Assembly (NCBI RefSeq): GCF_937900395.1
Contig: NZ_CALCDX010000172.1
Coordinates: forward strand, 1 to 15,272
From: an uncultured Caulobacter sp.
Lineage (GTDB): Bacteria > Pseudomonadota > Alphaproteobacteria > Caulobacterales > Caulobacteraceae
DNA length: 15,272 nucleotides
Direction: 5' to 3'
Both the position numbers and the translations under genes were made by a program. The number at the start of each line of letters is the position of its first letter. The first letter of the stretch is position 1. Shown here piece after piece: positions 13,361-15,272 of this stretch. Below the pieces are notes generated by a model. That model was not told the origin of the DNA, did no database searches, and saw only the letters and a program-made list of their open reading frames with translations.

Positions 13361-13810
13361 TTACTTGTAGAAGCCCTCTCTCAGATTGAGGCCGTGCTCG
13401 ACGAAGACCTTCAGGGCGCAGAGCATGCCGGTCCAGCCCTCGCAATTGCCGAACGCGGCCTTCTCGCCCGCCGGGGTTTCGCTCCAACCCGCCTCGTGAA
13501 TCTTCACGAGGGTACGCCCGTCTCCGGTGTCGGCGAAGGTCATGGTGACCGTCGTCTTGTAGGTCGCGCCGGGCTCCGAGGCGCCCCAGCGAAGAACGAT
13601 TTTCTCGTTCTGGACGACCTCGATCACCTCGACCGGGAAGGCGCCGGGGAAGTCGTGGAAATCCCAGGTCACGGTCGCACCGGTCTCGAGCCGCCCCTGA
13701 GCGCCGCCCGTCGTGAAGTAGCCGGAGAGCGTCTTGGGATCGACGACGGCCTCGAAGACCTCCGCGACGGGCTTGGCGATCCGGCCGCTGACGGTGAATT
13801 CGTGGGACAT
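13361..13810 (-). CDS. SRPBCC/AHSA1-domain protein
   Basis: This 149-residue protein consists of one START-like (SRPBCC) ligand-binding domain of the AHSA1 type. It opens with EFTVSGRIAKPVAEVFEAV, continues with TGATVTWDF and IVLRWGASEPG, and ends with CEGWTGMLCALKVFVEHGL, the long C-terminal helix that closes the hydrophobic pocket. Such proteins are commonly encoded beside a small ArsR-type repressor, exactly as here. The pair is divergent across 50 bases containing an 18-base palindrome that includes a TATAAT (13858-13853) usable as the -10 element for this gene. GAGAGG lies about five bases before the ATG. The ligand is not identifiable from sequence. Confidence 0.88.
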   Translation of the reverse strand: MSHEFTVSGRIAKPVAEVFEAVVDPKTLSGYFTTGGAQGRLETGATVTWDFHDFPGAFPVEVIEVVQNEKIVLRWGASEPGATYKTTVTMTFADTGDGRTLVKIHEAGWSETPAGEKAAFGNCEGWTGMLCALKVFVEHGLNLREGFYK

Positions 13811-13825
13811 GGAGCCTCTCTATCC

Positions 13826-13852
13826 TTGATGGACGCGACAATGTGTTATAAC
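13826..13852 (+). promoter_or_regulatory. promoter of the ArsR-type regulator gene (Caulobacter housekeeping type)
   Basis: TTGATGG (13826-13832), 12 bases, then GTTATAAC (13845-13852) matches the Caulobacter consensus TTGACGS-N(10-14)-GCTANAWC at six of seven and six of the seven specified positions, with correct spacing. The expected start point falls at about 13858-13861, directly at the ATG, so the transcript would have little or no leader. Confidence 0.6.
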
Positions 13853-13861
13853 ATTATAACA
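13844..13861. promoter_or_regulatory. 18-bp palindromic operator TGTTATAA-CA-TTATAACA
   Basis: Two perfect 8-base arms are separated by two bases, in the gap between the divergent SRPBCC and ArsR genes. The palindrome covers the arsR -10 element and the first base of its start codon, as well as a TATAAT on the other strand. ArsR/SmtB-type dimers bind AT-rich imperfect or perfect palindromes at such positions, so it should control both genes. It also reads as a tandem TATAACAT repeat (13847-13862). Confidence 0.75.
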
Positions 13862-14196
13862 TGTCAAGCGAGGACGAAGCCGACCTTATCTTCAAGGCCT
13901 TGGGCCACCGGGCGCGGCGGCAAATCTTGGATCTGCTGAAGGCCGAGTCGCTGACAACCGGCATGCTGTGCGCGCGGTTTCCCGAACTGGACCGCTGCAC
14001 GGTCATGCAACACCTGGGCGTCCTCGAAGAGGCTGGCCTGGTCGTCGCCGAGCGGCGCGGACGCGAGCGATGGAACCACCTGGACGCCCTGCCGATCCAC
14101 GCCATCCACGAGCGCTGGATCGGTCCCTACGCGGCCTATGCGGCCAGCATGCTGAGCCGGCTGAAAAGGACGGTGGAAGAGAGCGAGGAGGCTTAG
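13861..14196 (+). CDS. ArsR-family winged-helix repressor paired with SRPBCC protein
   Basis: The protein has 111 residues. ADLIFKALGHRARRQILDLL (7-26) is the first helix pair, and TTGMLCARFPELDRCTVMQH followed by LGVLEEAGLV forms the helix-turn-helix. VVAERRGRERWNHLD is the wing and IHERWIGPYAAYAASMLSRL is the dimerisation helix. The typical ArsR metal motif (ELCVCDL) is absent. Cys37 and Cys46 are isolated, so a metal sensor is not supported; this is the SRPBCC-associated subgroup, whose inducer is generally unknown. No ribosome site precedes the ATG; the upstream bases are the operator itself, consistent with a leaderless mRNA. Its stop overlaps the rlmN stop by four bases. Confidence 0.9.
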   Translation: MSSEDEADLIFKALGHRARRQILDLLKAESLTTGMLCARFPELDRCTVMQHLGVLEEAGLVVAERRGRERWNHLDALPIHAIHERWIGPYAAYAASMLSRLKRTVEESEEA

Positions 14197-15272
14197 GCCG
14201 CCTCGTCGTCATCCTCGCTGAGCACGCCGGCCATCGCCGCCAGCGACAGCTTGCGTAGGGCGCTGGCGCGGACCTTCTCGCTCTCGCTCTTCAGCTGGCC
14301 GCAGGCGGCCAGGATGTCGCGACCGCGCGGGGTGCGGATCGGCGAGGAATAGCCGGCCTTGTTGAGGATCGCGGCGAAGGCCTCGATCGTCGCCCAGTCC
14401 GAGCACTGATAGTCGCTGCCCGGCCACGGATTGAACGGGATCAGGTTGATCTTGGCCGGGATGCCCTTGATCAGCTTGACGAGCGCGCGCGCCTCTTCGG
14501 GGCTGTCGTTGACGCCCTTCAGCATCACGTACTCGAAGGTCACCCGGCGAGCATTGGAGAGGCCCGGATAGGCCCGGATGCCGGCCATCAGCTCGGCGAT
14601 CGGGTACTTCTTATTCAGCGGCACCAGGACGTCGCGCAGGGTGTCGTTGGTGGCGTGCAGGCTGATCGCCAGCATGGCCTGGGTCGTCTCGCCCAGCTTG
14701 CCCAGCATGGGCACGACGCCCGACGTGGAGACCGTGATCCGGCGACGCGAGATGCCGATGCCCTCGTTGTCGCTGATGATCTCGATGGCGTCGGCGACCT
14801 GACCCAGGTTGTAGAGCGGCTCGCCCATGCCCATGAACACGATGTTCGAGAGCTGGCGGTCCTCCTTGTCCGAGGGCCATTCGCCGAGGTCATCCTTGGC
14901 GACCTGCACCTGGGCGACGATCTCGGCCGTCGTCAGGTTACGGACCAGCGGCTGGGTGCCGGTATGGCAGAAGCTGCAGTTCAGCGTGCAGCCGACCTGG
15001 CTGGAGACGCACAGGGCCCCAGCGCGGCCGACGCCCGGAATGAAGACGCTCTCCACCTCGATGCCCGGCGCCATCCGGATCAGCCACTTGCGGGTGCCGT
15101 CCTGGCTGACCTGGCGTTCGACGATCTCGGGGCGGGCGATCGTGAAAGCCTCGGCCAGACGCGCCCGCGTCTCCTTGGCGACGTCGCTCATCGCGGCGAA
15201 GTCGGTCACGCCGCGATGGTGCATCCAACGGAAGATCTGGGTCGCCCGCATCTTGGCCTTGCCGTGCTCGAC
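14193..15272 (-). CDS. rlmN: RlmN, 23S rRNA A2503 / tRNA A37 C2-methyltransferase (N-terminus outside window)
   Basis: RlmN is a radical SAM enzyme that methylates C2 of A2503 in 23S rRNA and of A37 in some tRNAs. Counting from the first in-window Met (15251), the iron-sulfur triad is Cys88, Cys92 and Cys95 in GCTLNCSFC. It is followed by FMGMGEPLYN (139-148), TVSTSGVVP, ISLHATND, EYVMLKGVND, INLIPFNPWPG and GRDILAACGQL with Cys317, the cysteine that carries the methyl intermediate. The frame stays open through seven more codons (VEHGKAK) to the window edge, and the family normally has an N-terminal accessory domain, so the start lies beyond 15272. The C-terminus ends in an acidic tail (SEDDDEAA). 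It is convergent with the ArsR gene. Confidence 0.96.
   Translation of the reverse strand, partial: VEHGKAKMRATQIFRWMHHRGVTDFAAMSDVAKETRARLAEAFTIARPEIVERQVSQDGTRKWLIRMAPGIEVESVFIPGVGRAGALCVSSQVGCTLNCSFCHTGTQPLVRNLTTAEIVAQVQVAKDDLGEWPSDKEDRQLSNIVFMGMGEPLYNLGQVADAIEIISDNEGIGISRRRITVSTSGVVPMLGKLGETTQAMLAISLHATNDTLRDVLVPLNKKYPIAELMAGIRAYPGLSNARRVTFEYVMLKGVNDSPEEARALVKLIKGIPAKINLIPFNPWPGSDYQCSDWATIEAFAAILNKAGYSSPIRTPRGRDILAACGQLKSESEKVRASALRKLSLAAMAGVLSEDDDEAA

Noticed and set aside
1..15272. Defence system, prophage, insertion sequence, CRISPR array, tRNA or toxin-antitoxin module
   Set aside because: I looked for transposase or integrase motifs, repeat-spacer periodicity, tRNA-like cloverleaf ends and small toxin pairs. 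The XRE/DUF2975 pair was considered as a toxin-antitoxin module, but DUF2975 is a four-span membrane protein with no toxin signature.

Overview
The window is GC-rich, densely packed alphaproteobacterial chromosome, almost certainly Caulobacter or a close relative. The evidence is a protein with the domain order and key residues of the Caulobacter stalk-pathway kinase ShkA, a GTTC-N7-GTTC LexA box of the alphaproteobacterial type, and promoter elements resembling the Caulobacter housekeeping consensus. I see no tRNA, rRNA, insertion sequence, prophage gene or CRISPR array. Both ends cut through genes: a PDZ serine protease at the left and rlmN at the right. No stretch longer than about 165 bases lacks a gene.

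Layout. Positions 2-331 (+) hold the tail of a PDZ protease. Positions 328-2064 (-) hold an XRE regulator, a DUF2975 membrane protein, a possible 38-residue membrane peptide and a glutathione S-transferase. Positions 2098-11997 (+) are a run of nine co-oriented genes: rdgB and hemW (overlapping), rsmI, yraN and a SirB1-like gene (ATGA overlaps), gshB, comM, shkA and ampG. Positions 11994-13275 (-) hold a trypsin-like periplasmic protease and a DUF350 membrane protein. Positions 13361-14196 hold a divergent SRPBCC/ArsR pair around a palindromic operator. Positions 14193-15272 (-) hold rlmN.

How the genes work together. The central run is housekeeping: nucleotide-pool sanitation (RdgB), heme trafficking (HemW), 16S rRNA methylation (RsmI), glutathione synthesis (GshB), DNA branch migration (ComM), cell-cycle and stalk signalling (ShkA) and muropeptide recycling (AmpG). 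Three small regulatory circuits can be read from the DNA: a LexA box upstream of comM, an XRE/DUF2975 unit with an upstream inverted repeat, and an ArsR/SRPBCC pair whose operator overlaps the arsR -10 element and start codon. I found no convincing undescribed multi-gene system. The most useful observations are these regulatory elements, an apparently leaderless arsR transcript, and three convergent gene pairs that each share a 4-base stop overlap.
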